Origin: Colletotrichum lupini | Taxonomy: Eukaryota > Ascomycota > Sordariomycetes > Glomerellales > Glomerellaceae | Assembly: GCF_023278565.1 (NCBI RefSeq) | Contig: NC_064678.1 | Span: forward strand, 6,262,001 to 6,326,000 | Length of the DNA stretch: 64,000 nt | Direction of reading: 5' to 3' | Part shown: one piece after another, positions 24,822-38,190 of the stretch | How the letters are laid out: every line of letters begins with the position of its first letter | Numbering within the stretch: position 1 is the first letter of the stretch | Notes under the pieces: generated by a model | Told to the model about the DNA's origin: nothing | The model's input: the letters and a program-made list of their open reading frames with translations, nothing else | The model's database searches: none | Made by a program: the position numbers and the translations under genes

Positions 24822-24865
24822 GGTAAGTAGCTCGCTTATTTAGGTAGCTCGCTTATTATATACGT
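24822..24865 (-). repeat. Right TIR of Fot1 element
   Basis: Inverted partner of 23003-23046 with a few RIP-type differences; followed by the TA target duplicate at 24866-24867. Confidence 0.85.
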
Positions 24866-25539
24866 TATATTACTAAAAATATTAATAAATTTTAAATAAA
24901 ATAGCGAACCTCTTATTTTTATTTACTAATACTTAAACTAAATAATAAATAATAAGCTAATAGAACTATAAAAATAGGAACAATAATTAAAAAAAAAATC
25001 CTTATTATAATATATAAAGAGCGCTTATATAAAAAACGAATAAATTTAAAACGCTTATAGAGCTCCTTAAATAGCCTAGCCCTTATACTAAGGACTATAG
25101 TCCTAATTATAATAGCTTTAGATATTAGCTTTAATATAAATAAGAACGTAAACCTTTAAATTAAAAATAGTTTAATAAGTAAAGCCGTACTTAAAGCGCC
25201 GCTTAAGTAATAATAAAGTAACGAGTTCGTACTACCTAAGCCCTTATTTATTAGCTCCTTCTTAATTTAAATAAGCGCTATAAATAAAACGTTTTTATTT
25301 AAACTATTTTTTTTTTTAACTTATTATACGTTAATAAATCGGTACGAGATTTATAAAACTTCTTTTTTAATTATTATTATTATTTTAATTTATAAGCTTA
25401 ATAAATAAAAAAAGACTATAATAAAGTAGTATATATAGTTAGCTACCTAAGTAGTAGTATAAAAACTTCTTAAATATACTATATTTTTAATTACTAAAAG
25501 ACCCCCGGGTTTATAATAAACTAAGTTATATAAGAAAAA

Positions 25540-26300
25540 CTAGAGACCTTTTTATAAAATAACTTATTTAATCTTACTAATTAAAGAATAGTAATAAATA
25601 TATAATTAAATAGCGCTTCGTAAAGTTAAAAAAAAAAGTCGACGAGTTTATTAGCCGTATTAATAAGCTCGAAATAGAACTAAAATATATCCTAATAAAG
25701 AAATAGAGGATCTTTATATTAATAAGTAAATTATAGCCTAAACTATACTTTATAGTAATATTATAAATAGAACTTCTATAGACTTGTTTATAGTTAATAT
25801 TATTAATAAGACGTATTAAATAATCCTTATTATTAATAAGGAGCTTATAAACGTCCCCTAGGTAATATTTTAATTTAAATTTAAACAAATTAATAAGAAA
25901 ATACCGGGGCGCTAATAAGTTAAATACGTAAAGAATACGCTATAACTTACTTAGTAAGGATACTACGTATTATAATTATAAAAAGACTAGCTATATTATA
26001 AGGGATTATTTATAATTATAAGAATAGTATTAGTAATACTATAATTATAATAAAATCGGGTACTTTATTAATAATTACTTAAGTATTATATACTATAAAT
26101 ATAATTAAAAAGAGTATAAAGCTATTAGTTATTAATTAAACCTCGCTTTAACTAAGTAATATAAACTAATAATAAGCTCGAATATTATTTTAATAAGGAG
26201 AGTAGTTAATAATTAATAAGGGCAGCGCTTAAACGTCCCGACTTATATATACCTAAATTATATATAAAAAAAGCTAAGCGCCCTTATTAATTTAAAAATA
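25540..26300 (+). pseudogene. Decayed gag of outer gypsy element
   Basis: On the + strand the stretch reads as a gag C-terminus. The segment NKEIEDLYIN is followed by two CCHC zinc knuckles near 25970-26012 and 26035-26078. In these Cys and His codons (TGT, CAT) now read TAT: YYNYKKTSYIIRDY and YYNYNKIGYFINNY. The TAT-for-TGT/CAT pattern is what RIP would give. Limits are approximate. Confidence 0.7.
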
Positions 26301-26861
26301 AAAGGGAACGTAATTAGTATTAGGCTATTTAATAGCTTTAACGTTAATTTACGAATTTACTTATTACTATAGCTAGTAAATATTAAAAGTAAATAAATAA
26401 AAATATTAAAAAGCTACTATTTACGGCTTCGAATTATTAATAATAACTACGTAACGGAGATATAGCTATATTACTTTATAATAACTAATATTATAGTACT
26501 TATACTTATCCTCAGTTTTCTTTAGCTAAAGAATATCGACCCGCTAATTAGTTAAAAATAAAAAAAGTAATAGTATTTAATTTACGAACGATATATTTAC
26601 TTAGACGCTCTAAAAAAGGGGCTACTAAACGACTTAGTTTTAATAATACTTATATATATTATAATTAACTTAGTTATAAATAGCGACGTAATATTAATAA
26701 GTATAGCTAAGGATTAAAAGCTATATTACTAAGATTTTAATAACTTATTTTTAAAAAAGAAGGCTATTTTACTATTAAATAGAGTATTATATAATTATTA
26801 TATTAAACTAAACGATATAGCGCTTATCCCCTAGGGACCTATTTACTTATTATCGAACTAT

Positions 26862-27084
26862 TATTATAGTAATAAGTACTAGGGCCCTATGGGCCCTATA
26901 GCTCAGCCTTAAGCTACGAGGCTAAGCTCTTAGTAGTTACGTAACGAGCTAGACCGCTAGGCCTAAAGGGCTAGCTTATTAACTTCTACTTATTATTTTA
27001 TTTTTTCCCTCTTTATATTAAGTTTTTAGTTAATTAGGTTAATATAATAGCGTTTTAACTTATTTTAAAATCCCTTTTATAATA
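26862..27084 (+). repeat. 5' LTR of nested gypsy element
   Basis: A 223-bp LTR starting TATTATAG (RIP form of TGTTATAG) and containing the block CTAGGGCCCTATGGGCCC. Preceded by target duplicate CTAT (26858-26861). Same length as the LTR at 32960-33182. Confidence 0.88.
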
Positions 27085-28639
27085 CTACTTAACGTTACTT
27101 AATTAACTATTCTCTAAAAATAAAACGATAATATTTTAATTAATTAATTACTAATTACCCCTATTAAAAAAGCGTATAAAAGAGCTAAGTAATAGCCGAC
27201 CGAATTAATTATATATAAGTAATATAATCGATACTCTTTAAATATATACCCCCTTTACTAAATATAATAATTAGAGAATATAGCTAGAGAGGCTAGGTCT
27301 CTTTTTATACTAACGGCTTTTAATAAAATCGCTATTTTTATAAGTCTTAATAAAGCGTTATAAGCCTTAATAAAAGTACTAAGTTCTCGGTTATTAACCT
27401 AAAGGTCGTACTATTTAACTAGCTAATAAAGCGCTTCTTACCCTCTATTACTTAGGCTAATTACTTAATATACCTTAGTAACGTAGCTAATTAGCTTACC
27501 TTACCTATTTATATTTATAATAATATCCTCTTTAAAAAGAATACTAAGTAATATATTAACCTCGACCTTATTTAAGAACTATATTTTAAAAACGACGGAA
27601 AGACCTTATTTAAATAGATCGAATAATAGCAAAAAATATATATTACTTAGTATTAATTAAAGTAGGTCCTAGCGTTTATTATTAACTAGCTAAGTAATAA
27701 TACTAAGTATTTATATATAATAACCCGTAAAAACCTCGACCTTATATATATTATTATTATAGAGCTCCGTATTATAAAAAAAGCCCTTATTTAAGCCTAT
27801 ATTAGTAATATAATTATAGCTAAAAAGTTAGAGTAATTAGAGAACGGCTCCTAAGCTAGCTCTATTTAAAATATTACTATTTTTAATATGCTAAAGTAAT
27901 AGCTAGTATACTTAGAAATATAAAATAATTATAAAACTACTCTAGCCTCGTTCTATCTTATTACCTACGGCTCTTAAAAAATACTTAATATACTTACTTT
28001 TATAAGTAATAATACTAACTTTAAGTTCGATTATTAGTTTTAATATATTACGAAGCGCTTAGAGAACGCTAATTATAATATAAATAAGTACTACTTAGAG
28101 TATATTATTAATAAAATTAAAAATAGCGCTACGGAGTTTATATACTTATTATTAATTTTTAATAAGATTACTATAGCTAAGTAGCTATTTTATAAGCTTA
28201 AGTCGGCTTATACTAGCCTAATTACTATAAATAACGCTAATTATAAGCTAAACGTACTTATAATTACGCTTAAAAACGTTTATTAAAAGCGCTCTATATT
28301 TACTAAGCTTGTGCGTATTAATAAGCTTCTAAAGTCCTAATAAAAGCGCCGTTTCTATAATAAATTACTTATATATTTTCGTAACTAGGTTATATTAAAG
28401 TATTTAGATAATACGGCTATTTTTTAACAATATATTAAATACGTTATTTAACTAGCTAACGTAATATAGCCCCCTTTTATAAAGGACCGCGCGGTTAAGG
28501 CTTTTAACTAAACTTATTAAACCTTAAGTAAAAATAATAAAAGTAATAGAAATAACGGAAATAATAAAGATATTAAAAGTACTAAATAGGACCGAGGTTA
28601 TACCTCTACTTATAAAACGATCCCTAAAACCTTATATTA

Positions 28640-31600
28640 AAAGCTTAAGGATAGTGATACTTATTTTATTTATAATAATACTAAATATATTTTTAAGGAC
28701 TATTTTAAAAAGTTAAAAACTATTATAGCTATTATTAATGCTATTATAAGCCTTATTAAAATAGAGTTAGGTTTAAAAAACTAAACCCCCTAATAAAAAT
28801 AAACTCTTAGCTAGGGGATATATATAAAAAAGATAGAAAATTAGTAATTAATTTAATAAACTTATAAAATCTTATAAAGGGTTAGCCCCTTAAAATAGAG
28901 CTTATATTAATATTTAATAAATATAAAATTTACTTAAGAGCCTTATTTAATACGGGAACTAACGGGTACGGATTTATAAATAACTACGTAACCCCTCTAC
29001 TATAATAATTTTATATAGCCCTATTTTATAAATTACTATACTTAATCCCTATTACTAAGTTTAATAAAGAGCGATTAAATAATATTAACGTAATATAAAT
29101 TACTAACCTATATATTAATTAATAAGTCTTTTTAAAAGCACCCCTTTTTTAGCTTAATATAAGTTATTACGACCTAATTTTAGGGCAGAAGTAGTTCGAA
29201 TATTACGAGATAAACCTTAATATTCGCTACTAATAGCTAATATAGCCTAAGGACTTATTATTATAAAAGACGTCCTTTATTATTATTAAAGATATTGAGG
29301 ACCTATATACCCTAGAAATTATTAATATATAATACTAAATTAATACCAATTATTAATAAGACCTATTTAAAATAAATATAACTTATTATAATTAAAAACT
29401 TTAGTAGTAGCGAGCGAAGGGTATACTAATTAGGATATTATTACGCTTATTAAAAACGATAGCCCGTTAAATATAGTAATTAAATAAGGCTAAAGATATA
29501 AGGAAAATAGAACGCGCCCTTAATAGTATTATTATTACCTTTATAAAGAGGGTTAGATAAAGGAAATTATACTTAGTAGCGTTATAAATAGATATTACCT
29601 TTATTAATACTCCTATATTTAAAAAAAACTTAAGGTAGAACGACGTTAAAATAGGCTCTATATTATTTTATAAACTAAATTATATTATAAAAAAAAAAAA
29701 AAAAGAGGCGGACCCTTTATATAACGACGACTAAGTTACTTATAACCTTATAATAACTAACTTATTAAAGTACTTACGGCCCTAGACTAACGTTTTTAAT
29801 AAAGTAGCTAGCGATATACTTATATTTTATAAGCTATATAATTATAAAATCGAGCTCTTAAATAGTAATAAAAAGAAGTTAACTTACTACTTTTTATATA
29901 AGTAGTTAGTATTAGAGCTAGAGGCTATAAGAGCCTATTTATTAAAGTACTTATAAAAGGGATTTATCGAGCTAAGTAATACTCTTTTTATATTACTAAT
30001 GCTATTTATAAAAAAGTACGATAATAGTCTACGCTTTTATATTAACTTTTATAAGCTAAATAAAGTTATAAAAAAAATCCGCTACTTATTACTACTTATT
30101 AATAAGACCCTTACGTAACTAAGTAAGGTAAAAGTATTTATTAAGCTAAATATTAAGTAGGCCTTTTACTATATTTACCTCGACCTAGCCTCCGAGGACT
30201 TAATAATATTTAAAACCCGCTACGGGGTATATAAGTATAAAGTAATACCCTTTAAGCTTTATAATAGGCCTATTATATACTAATAATATATAAATAAAAT
30301 ACTAATAAAGTACTTAGATAACTTTTATATAGCATATATAAATAATATCTTAATTTTTTTAAATAACCCCCTCTAGTACTAAGAGCACGTTATTAAAGTA
30401 CTAAATTACTTATAAAAAGTAGGCTTATAAGTAAATATTAAAAAGTACGAATTTAGTATTACTTTTATAAAATACCTAGGCTTCGTAGTTTTTATAAAAA
30501 ATATATAGCTTAATAAAGAAAAAGTCTTTATAATTAGAGATTAAAAGCTATTTATATTACTTAAGGATATCTAGTTTTTTTTTAAGTTTTATAATTTTTA
30601 TAAAAGATTTATAAGGGATTACGGCTACCTAACTAGGCCCCTTACGAAACTAATAAGTAAAGGAGTTCTTTTTAACTTTAGTACTAATTACGAAACGGCT
30701 TTTAAAGCTATAAAGCTAGTATTAACATTAGCGCTAATTTTTTATTATTTTAAACTAGAGCTACTAACGTAACTAAAAACTAACGCTTTTAACTTAGTAT
30801 ATACTAAAATACTATTATAATAATAAAAAAATAATAAGTTATAGTACTTAGTAACTTTTTATTTAAAAATAATAAGCGGCGTAGAGCTTAATTACGCTAT
30901 TTATAATAAAAGAATATTAATAATAATACTATATTTAAAGGAATAGCGCGCGGAGCTTATAAGCTATAAGTATAAGTTCGATGTTATTATAAATTATTAA
31001 CTACTATTATTCTTTATAACTAAGTACTTATTTGATTTATAATAAGCCCGCTAAGTTAATATACTAACGGACTTTAATTTTTAAATTTACTATTACTTAA
31101 AGAAAGAGAACGTATTAATTAACGCCCTATTATAAAAAATAAAGGATATCCGTACTTAGTAAGTACTAAAAGAGGCTAATAAGACCTAAGTCCTCTTATT
31201 ACTAGGATTATTATCCCTTAATATTATAATAGAACTATAGACGCTATTAAATATTATAATTAGTTAACTATAATTTATAATTAGCTCGCTCTTATTAAAA
31301 AATAAGCTCTAAGGGTACTTATTGATAAAATAGATTTTAAAGCTTAATAAAAACCTTATTATAGCGTCCCTCGTATTAATACGAGCGCTAATAGCTAAAG
31401 GGTACGAGTACTAATTTATTTAAAATAATAAATTATTAATAATAAATAAGAAGCTCATAGTACTTAAGAAAAAAAACCTTCGTACTATAATTATTCGCAA
31501 AGTCTATAAATAAAAGCTCCTCGCTTACCTAAGGCGTAATAAAGTTATAAAAATAATTAAATAGTAATACTACTAGCCGGGCCTAATAATAAATACTTAT

Positions 31601-32760
31601 TAATACGTATAAAATTACTATACTTATTACTAATTATAAAAGCTACGTAATAAGCCCTTAAGAGAACTAAGGCTACTTCTAATACCCAACTACCTATAGT
31701 AATATATTTTTACTAACTTTATAACTATTTTTACTAATTAAAAAGGATTCGATAATATTTAAATAGTAATAAACTACTTAGGTAAGAGGGTAATATTTAT
31801 TCTTTATTATAAAACTACTATAATAAAAAATATAAACTAAATATTTTATAAATAGGTACTACTTATCTTTAGCTTATTAAAAACTATTATATCGAACCGA
31901 GGCCCCTAATTTATCTCTAACTTCTAGGGGGAGCTTTATAAAATCTACGGGGTTAAGCTATAGCTATTAACGGCTAACTACCCCTAGATAGATAGTTAAA
32001 TAAAAGTACTAAACTAATATATCCTATAATAATTAAGACTACTAATTAACTAATATTAAAATAACTAAAATAATATATTACCCGTAGTTAACTTTATTTA
32101 TATTACCTAGCTTAGTAAGATTATAAGGCTATTACTATATAAAGTAAAATTTAGTTATTAGCTATAGCTCTCTTTTAACTAATCTAAATAAACTTATTAA
32201 TTCGGCTTTATAAAAAAAAAGCTAAACCGTACTAATATATAGCGTATAGCTTAGGGAATATATAAGGCTTAAGAAATTATTAAAAATAATATAAAAGTTA
32301 TTTAAGTACGATACAAGAAGTATACTAACTATTACTAATACTTAGATAACTTAAAATTAAGAAACTAAATCTTCGTTAATACCTCGTATTAAAAGTTTAC
32401 TAATATAAATAAACTATAATAGCTATAAGCCGGGCTATAGCCTATTATTAATACTAAATAGGGGGGTATATAGATTATAAAACTATTAATAAGTAACTAA
32501 GTATACCCGGTTTTTTACTTAAATAAGCTAAAAAAAGCCGCTAACGACCTACTACCTAAGTAGAACTAAAACTTATTCTTACTAATTATTAATAATAATA
32601 GTAAATTAAAGTACGAGGTCTTAGAGGTTATTAAATTACGCTTATATAAAAGAAAACTATAGTACTAAGCGGATTAAAAAGGGTATAATACGGATCCGAC
32701 TTAGTATAATATAAAGAGCTTTAAATATACGTTAATAGCGCTCTAAGTGTTTTATTATTA
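28640..32760 (+). pseudogene. Decayed Gag-Pol of nested gypsy element
   Basis: Readable on the + strand in this order. A CCHC knuckle lies near 28660-28705 (YFIYNNTKYIFKDYF). RT is near 30030-30500: ASEDLIIFKTRYGVYKYKV, then YINNILIFLN for the YVDD/YIDD box, and KYLGFVV. RNase H follows. Integrase is near 31450-32100 (ISNRGPQFISNF and GELYKIYGVKL). A C-terminal chromodomain is near 32610-32740 (LYKRKLQY, then KGYNTDPT). RIP stops occur throughout, so no product is expected. Confidence 0.85.
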
Positions 32761-32959
32761 ATACTTAATTACTAAGGGCCCGTTATAAAACTTAAATATA
32801 TAAATAAAAGCCGCCGTAGCTAATAATTTGCTATTACTAAGGGATAATAATAATATAATAGTAGTAATTATAGTTATAAATTTACTAAAATAAGGGGTAA
32901 TTTAGAAATTTATTTTTTAGTATTACGGATAGCGCCCTTTAGTATAGAGGGGGGGGTAA

Positions 32960-33182
32960 TATTATAATAATAAGTACTAGGGCCCTATAGGCCCTATAGC
33001 TTAGCCTTAAACTACGAAGCTAAGCTCTTAGTAATTACGTAACGAGCTAAACCGCTAGGCCTAAAGGGCTAGCCTACTAGCTTCTATTTACTATTCTATT
33101 TTTTTCCTCTTTATATTAAGTCTTTAGTTAATTAAGTTAATATAATAGCGTTCTAACTTACCTCGAGATCCCTTTTATAATA
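32960..33182 (+). repeat. 3' LTR of nested gypsy element
   Basis: A 223-bp partner of 26862-27084, with RIP-type differences (for example ATGGGCCC versus ATAGGCCC). Followed by CTAT at 33183-33186. Confidence 0.88.
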
Positions 33183-36100
33183 CTATAAGCTCGAGATCTT
33201 ACGTAACTATTTAATAAAAATAAAGGCTAGGGGCTAAATATGCCCCTTTATAAGCCCGGCTAGAGTACTTATCTTTTTTATACTTAAGAAAAGAGGAGAG
33301 CTATAGTTTTATATTAATTATAAAGTAATTAATAAAATTATATAAAAAGATAGAACGCCGCTATTATTAATTAAAAAGATACTAAATAGACTATTTAATA
33401 CTTCTGTTTTTACGAAGCTAGACCTTAAGAATGCGTACTACTATATACGTATAGCTAAGAGTAATAAGTAAAGAATAGCTTTTTATATTAAATATAAGTA
33501 GTTCGAGTACTTAGTTATACTTTTTAAGCTAATTAACGCGCCCGCGACTTTTTAAGTATATATTAATAACGTTCTAAGTAGCTTAGTTAATACTATTTAT
33601 ATCGTATACTTAAATAATATTTTAATATATAATAATAACTACGTAGTATATAAAGAGTATATATAGAGCGTATTATAAAAATTATAATAATAGAACTTAT
33701 ATTTAAATAGTAATAAATACGAGTTTTATATATTATAAATAGGATTCTTAGGGTATATTATATTTAATAAAAATATAAAAATAGAACTTATACGTACCGA
33801 AACTATAGCAAATTAGCTACTTTTAAAAAGTATTAAAAATATATAAACGTTCTTTGGATTTATGGGGTTTTATTATAAATTTATTAATAACTATACTAAA
33901 ATAATAGTACTTTTAATAGACTTATTAAGGAAGGTAAAACTAGGATAGTTAGAGCTATTAATACCTACTATAAAGTTATTTAAAAAGCTACTAATAGTAT
34001 TTATTAACGTACTAATATTATAATATTTCGACCTTATTTTACTTATATAGTTATAAATAAACGCTTTAGCTCGAGCTATTAGCTTAGTAATTACGTAATT
34101 ATTTAAAAGTAATTAGTACCTAATTACTTATAAATTAAGGAAATTAACGGATATAAAGAGCCGTTATAGTACGAAAAATACGGAGCTACTAGCTATTATA
34201 AACATATTAAAAAACTAATAATACTACCTCGCTTATAACTAAGATTAAGTCGTAATATTTATAAATTATTTTAATTTATAGTTTTTAAATATAAAGAAAA
34301 AGCTAAATAAAAAATAGCTATACTAATTAAACGAACTTATAACGTTTAATATTAAAATTAAGTTTAAACTAAGTATAAAAGACTTAGTAAATAAATTATT
34401 ACGAAGACCTAATTATAATAAAAGTAGTAATAATAATAGAATAAAAGAGCTATTATTAAAAATAGAAGAAAACCTCTATAATATTAAAAACTTATAAGAG
34501 CCCTTTAGAATTATAATAATAAAATATATAAAAACGAGCTATAAGAGCGGTTCCTAAGTAAAAAGGATAATAAATATTTTAAAAGCGGAACTAATAATAA
34601 TATAGAAAAGTAAATAAAAGAGGTTAAGAGCTTTAGCTTAAGGGAACTCCGAGGAGTATTTTAAAAAGTATAATAAAGCTACGAACCTAGGGTATTAGAG
34701 TTATAATATAATATTTAAAAAGCTATTTAAACTTATTATTAAAACTATAAATTATAAACTACTTATTTTATAAAATTTTAATATAATAAAAGTACTTAAA
34801 ATAATATTTAGTAAAGAGAGGTTATTAATAATAAATCGATTATAAGCTACTTAATAAGAAAACGTTTTTATAAAAAATAAACAATAAATTAAAAAGAACT
34901 AATAGCCTTATTTAGTTAAGAAAAAATAATAATAGAGCTAAGTATACGATTCGAAAGGGCTATTATATTATAAGAGCCGCGCTTATATATTATTATATAA
35001 GGGGTTAAAAAGGGAAGTTATTAAAATATATTATAATATACTTACGGTAGGACATTATAATATAAAATAAATAATAACGCTACTAAAATACTATTATTAT
35101 TAAAATAGAGTAAGTAGGGATATAAAAAGTTATATTAATACTTATATAATATATTAATAAACAACGCCTCGTTATTATAAGCTATATAACTTATTATACC
35201 CCCTACTTACTCTAGTTAAGTTATAATAAAAAATATTACTAAACTTTATTACGGGCTTATTTATATTAATTACGTTAATTAAAAAGCGCCCCTATAACGT
35301 AGTATTTATTATAATAAACCGATTTATAAAATATAACGTTTATATTATTACGAAAACGACCCTTATAGCCTAGGGATTTATAAACTTCCTATTTATAAAG
35401 ATTTTTACTAAGTTTAGAATACTTAAAGGGATCGTTTTTAATAAGGGGTTATTATTTATAAATAAGTTTTAAACTTATCTCTACTACTTTTTAATAATAA
35501 AGAGGCGTTTTAGTACTACGTTCTATTTATAAATAAATAGTTAAATAAAACGATAGAACTAATATTTAAAATAGTACTTTTATTATTTTTATATTTAGGA
35601 CTAATTAAATTAAGTATAGCGTCTTTACTTAGCTAAGTTTATATATAATAATACTTAGTACTTAGTAATTTATAAAGCGCTTATTAAGGCCCTATTTAGG
35701 TTCTTATTTATATACTTTATATTAATTTTAACGGGGACTTAAAATAGTTTATAAAATATTTTAACTAAGGAGCGTATAGCTTAATTATAAACTAATTAAA
35801 AAGCTTTATAACTTTTTATATAAAAAGTATATAAAGTATATAAATAATAAGTTAATAAAACTAAGATAAATATAGTTATTATATAAAATAAGTAACTAAG
35901 TATTATTATTAGAAAAAAATATTAAAAAGTAGCGTCTTAGTTAGAAGTTAGTTAATAAGTATTTAAGCTTATTTAAAGTTAAATTAATAGTTAGAATAAT
36001 AGGGATCGCTTATTAATTAAATATACTAACGTAATATAAAATATATAATATATTTTATATATCCTTACTTAAGCTATATTAATATTATAAAGAAGCCCCT

Positions 36101-36290
36101 TAAAAGCCCTTATTTATTAAGGATATAAACGGGGAGCTATTTTATAAAATAGAAAATATTATATAATATAAAGGGCTAAAGAGGAGGTAATAATACCTAA
36201 TTTAGTAAAAAGAATATAATGATAACGAAAATACGTAAGAGCTAACTAAATATATTAAAAATGTAGCGTTAATTAATATATATAAAAAAC
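33183..36290 (+). pseudogene. Decayed Pol (RT, RNase H, integrase, chromodomain) of outer gypsy element
   Basis: RT begins at YKLEILRNYLIK next to the nested insertion. It continues with TSVFTKLDLKNAYYYIRIA, APATFQVYINNVL and YIVYLNNILIYSNN for the catalytic box, then GFLGYII. RNase H follows near 34000-34250. Integrase near 35040-35700 reads TTLLKYYYY, FITGLFI, then GIVFNKGLLFINKF and FSTTFYL, typical of the Tf1/sushi group. A chromodomain near 36120-36260 reads YKIENIIQYKGLKRR, then NENTQELTKYIKN. Stops occur at the expected Gln and Trp positions. Confidence 0.85.
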
Positions 36291-37919
36291 GAGTTTTAAT
36301 TAAATAGCGCGCCCTAGTTTTTAATAAGCTTAATAAAGTAATAAACTAGTTATTAATAATAATAAAAAGGGGGCTATATAGTTATAATTAAGTAGCGTAA
36401 ACGCGCTAATTATAAACCGTTTTTTTAATTTTTATAATACGTAAAAGGACCGCCCTTATTTATAAAAGGACTACCCTTATATATAAAAGGGCCGCTTTAG
36501 TTATTATTCTTAGGGTCGTTATAAAAAAAATAATCTCCTTATTATTAATGTATTTATAAATAATTAACTACGAATATAGAGTATAAGTAGGGTAATTATA
36601 TACTAACTAAAATATTATTTAAGTAGTATATTTTATTATAAATAATATAAAGTAGTATAATTATAGCGTTATTATAAAATAAAAACGTAGTATAAGAAGA
36701 GCTTATAACTATTTTATTATTATTATTATTAATAACGGGGGTCGAGCGGGCCTTTTTATTAGCGCGCTTAAGTACCTTTTATATATTATTAATAGCGATT
36801 TAGTAAGTTTACTAAAGTTATAAAATAATATTAATAACCTAAATAATAGTAAGAATAAGGCGATAATGAAATAATAAACCTCTAAATTATAAACGTCGTT
36901 ATTTAAAACGAATATAATATTTTAAAAAGTTCGTATTATAAATTCCGTAGACTTAGGGACCTAAAATATTATTAATATAATACTTAAAAAAAGTAATAGA
37001 GTAATAATAGTACTAAGCGCTTATTATATTTTTATAAAAATAGTTCTACATAGTATATTTTATATAATATATACTAAATTTTAAAAAAGTATTAAATAAA
37101 AGAGCGAACTAAGGGTTATAAATTACTAACTTAGTTAATTATAATACTCGGTTTTTAGTTTAAGCGCTTTATATATAACGTAAGTAAAGTAGGGGAGCGG
37201 GCGTACTTAGCTAACCCCGATTTTCTTAATATTTACCTTTTTTTTTTAATAAGACTTTAAAACGGTTAGTATAAGTAGTATATAAATAGTAATATATATA
37301 CGAGGTTAGGGCGAATAAAGGGGATATTAAGCTTTTTAAGCGGACTATTACTATTATTATTACTAAGCGTATTTATAATACTAACGACTATTCTATTATT
37401 AATAATAATAACGCTACGATTAGGAACTATATTTATATTAAAACGAGTTAATAATAATTATAAAACGAGTCCGAAAAAAACTTATTTAAATACGGGAAGT
37501 ATATAAGAATAGGGATTTAAAAAATATTCGTTAATTATAATATTTACGTAATAAGAGAGTAGTATAAATATTAATAAAAATAAGAAATTATAGATAAAAA
37601 GGATAATTATAGATAATTATAGATAAAAAAAAAAGAATTTAGAATTGTAATAGCTTAAAAAGGGGTTAATATTAGTAAATAAAAATAGGGTAACGACTAC
37701 CTAAGTATTAATAATTATAAAAACGGCTTATAAATAGGAGCGACCTAAGTATAAAATTATAAGGTTATTATTTAAAATAAAGGGTTTATACTTAGGCTAA
37801 CGGGCGCTATTTATACCCGCCCTTATACTATATATTTAAAAACTTTTTAAATAAGGGATTAATATAGTATATATAAACTAAAATAAGCTTTAGGACGAAG
37901 CTTAGGGGAGGGAATACTT
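36291..37919. other. Unassigned 3' region of the outer gypsy element
   Basis: About 1.6 kb between the chromodomain and the 3' LTR, equally AT-rich and RIP-mutated. I recognise no pol domain. It has a short imperfect repeat near 37590-37630 (ataattatagataaaaa-like) and the polypurine tract near 37905. It is either a long 3' untranslated region, an extra gene, or a further nested relic. Confidence 0.4.
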
Positions 37920-38128
37920 TATTAAACCTTATTAATTAGGCCTTATTAATTAAGGGATAGCTTAAGGGGTATAAAAAGGGGGATTAAATAATAAAAAAGT
38001 AGCTTAAGTATATATAGAGCGTTAGTAATATACCTCGAGGGAAGGGTAGATTTTAATAATTTATTTTTTAGACCCTAATAGTAGTTAGCCTTTGTGAGCT
38101 TCTTCCCTATGTTATATACCTATTGATA
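37920..38128 (+). repeat. 3' LTR of outer gypsy chromovirus
   Basis: A 209-bp partner of 22583-22791, beginning TATTAAACC and ending TTGATA. Followed by GTTAG at 38129-38133. This copy has more RIP changes at its inner end than the 5' copy. Confidence 0.88.
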
Positions 38129-38190
38129 GTTAGTTATTACTTAAATGTTTTAAACACTTCTTCTAGGAAGATACTAACATTAATAATCAG

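Larger units (their letters stand above)
23003..24865 (-). mobile_element. Fot1/pogo-type DNA transposon nested in the gypsy 5' leader
   Basis: A 1,863-bp element with about 44-bp terminal inverted repeats (23003-23046 and 24822-24865) starting ACGTATATAATAAGCG, flanked by TA on both sides, as in Tc1/mariner. On the minus strand a decayed DDE transposase is readable from about 24330 to 23760. YNFNKTSF corresponds to the first Asp motif, followed by KYYLFT, ESGLLRN, KSRYYLLIINKY for the second Asp region, and LYIPAYSFYLLQPLD (compare PPHSSHLLQPLD). Size and motifs fit the Fot1 group of fungi. RIP stops make it non-coding. Confidence 0.88.
26862..33182 (+). mobile_element. Nested Ty3/gypsy chromovirus, RIP-degraded
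   Basis: A 6,321-bp element with 223-bp LTRs (26862-27084, 32960-33182), flanked by CTAT (26858-26861 and 33183-33186; ACTAT if one counts the shared A). It is inserted in the outer element between protease and RT. Joining the flanks restores the host element reading GPIYLLSNY-KLEILRNYL. A polypurine tract with eight G residues (near 32947-32956) precedes the 3' LTR. Confidence 0.92.
22583..38128 (+). mobile_element. Outer Ty3/gypsy chromovirus carrying two nested transposons, RIP-degraded
   Basis: LTRs of 209 bp at both ends and the 5-bp duplication GTTAG (22578-22582 and 38129-38133) define a single insertion into tyrosinase intron 1. The total length is 15,546 bp. Subtracting the Fot1 element (1,863 bp) and the nested gypsy element (6,321 bp) leaves about 7.4 kb, a normal gypsy size. 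Domains on the + strand are gag zinc knuckles (near 25970-26080), then RT, RNase H, integrase and a chromodomain (33183-36290). A purine tract (aggggaggg, near 37905) precedes the 3' LTR. Everything is RIP-mutated. Confidence 0.92.

Noticed and set aside
25577..25888. 103-codon frame in AT-rich DNA on the minus strand
   Set aside because: Shadow of the RIP-mutated gag of the outer gypsy element; composition is only Ile/Leu/Tyr/Asn/Lys.
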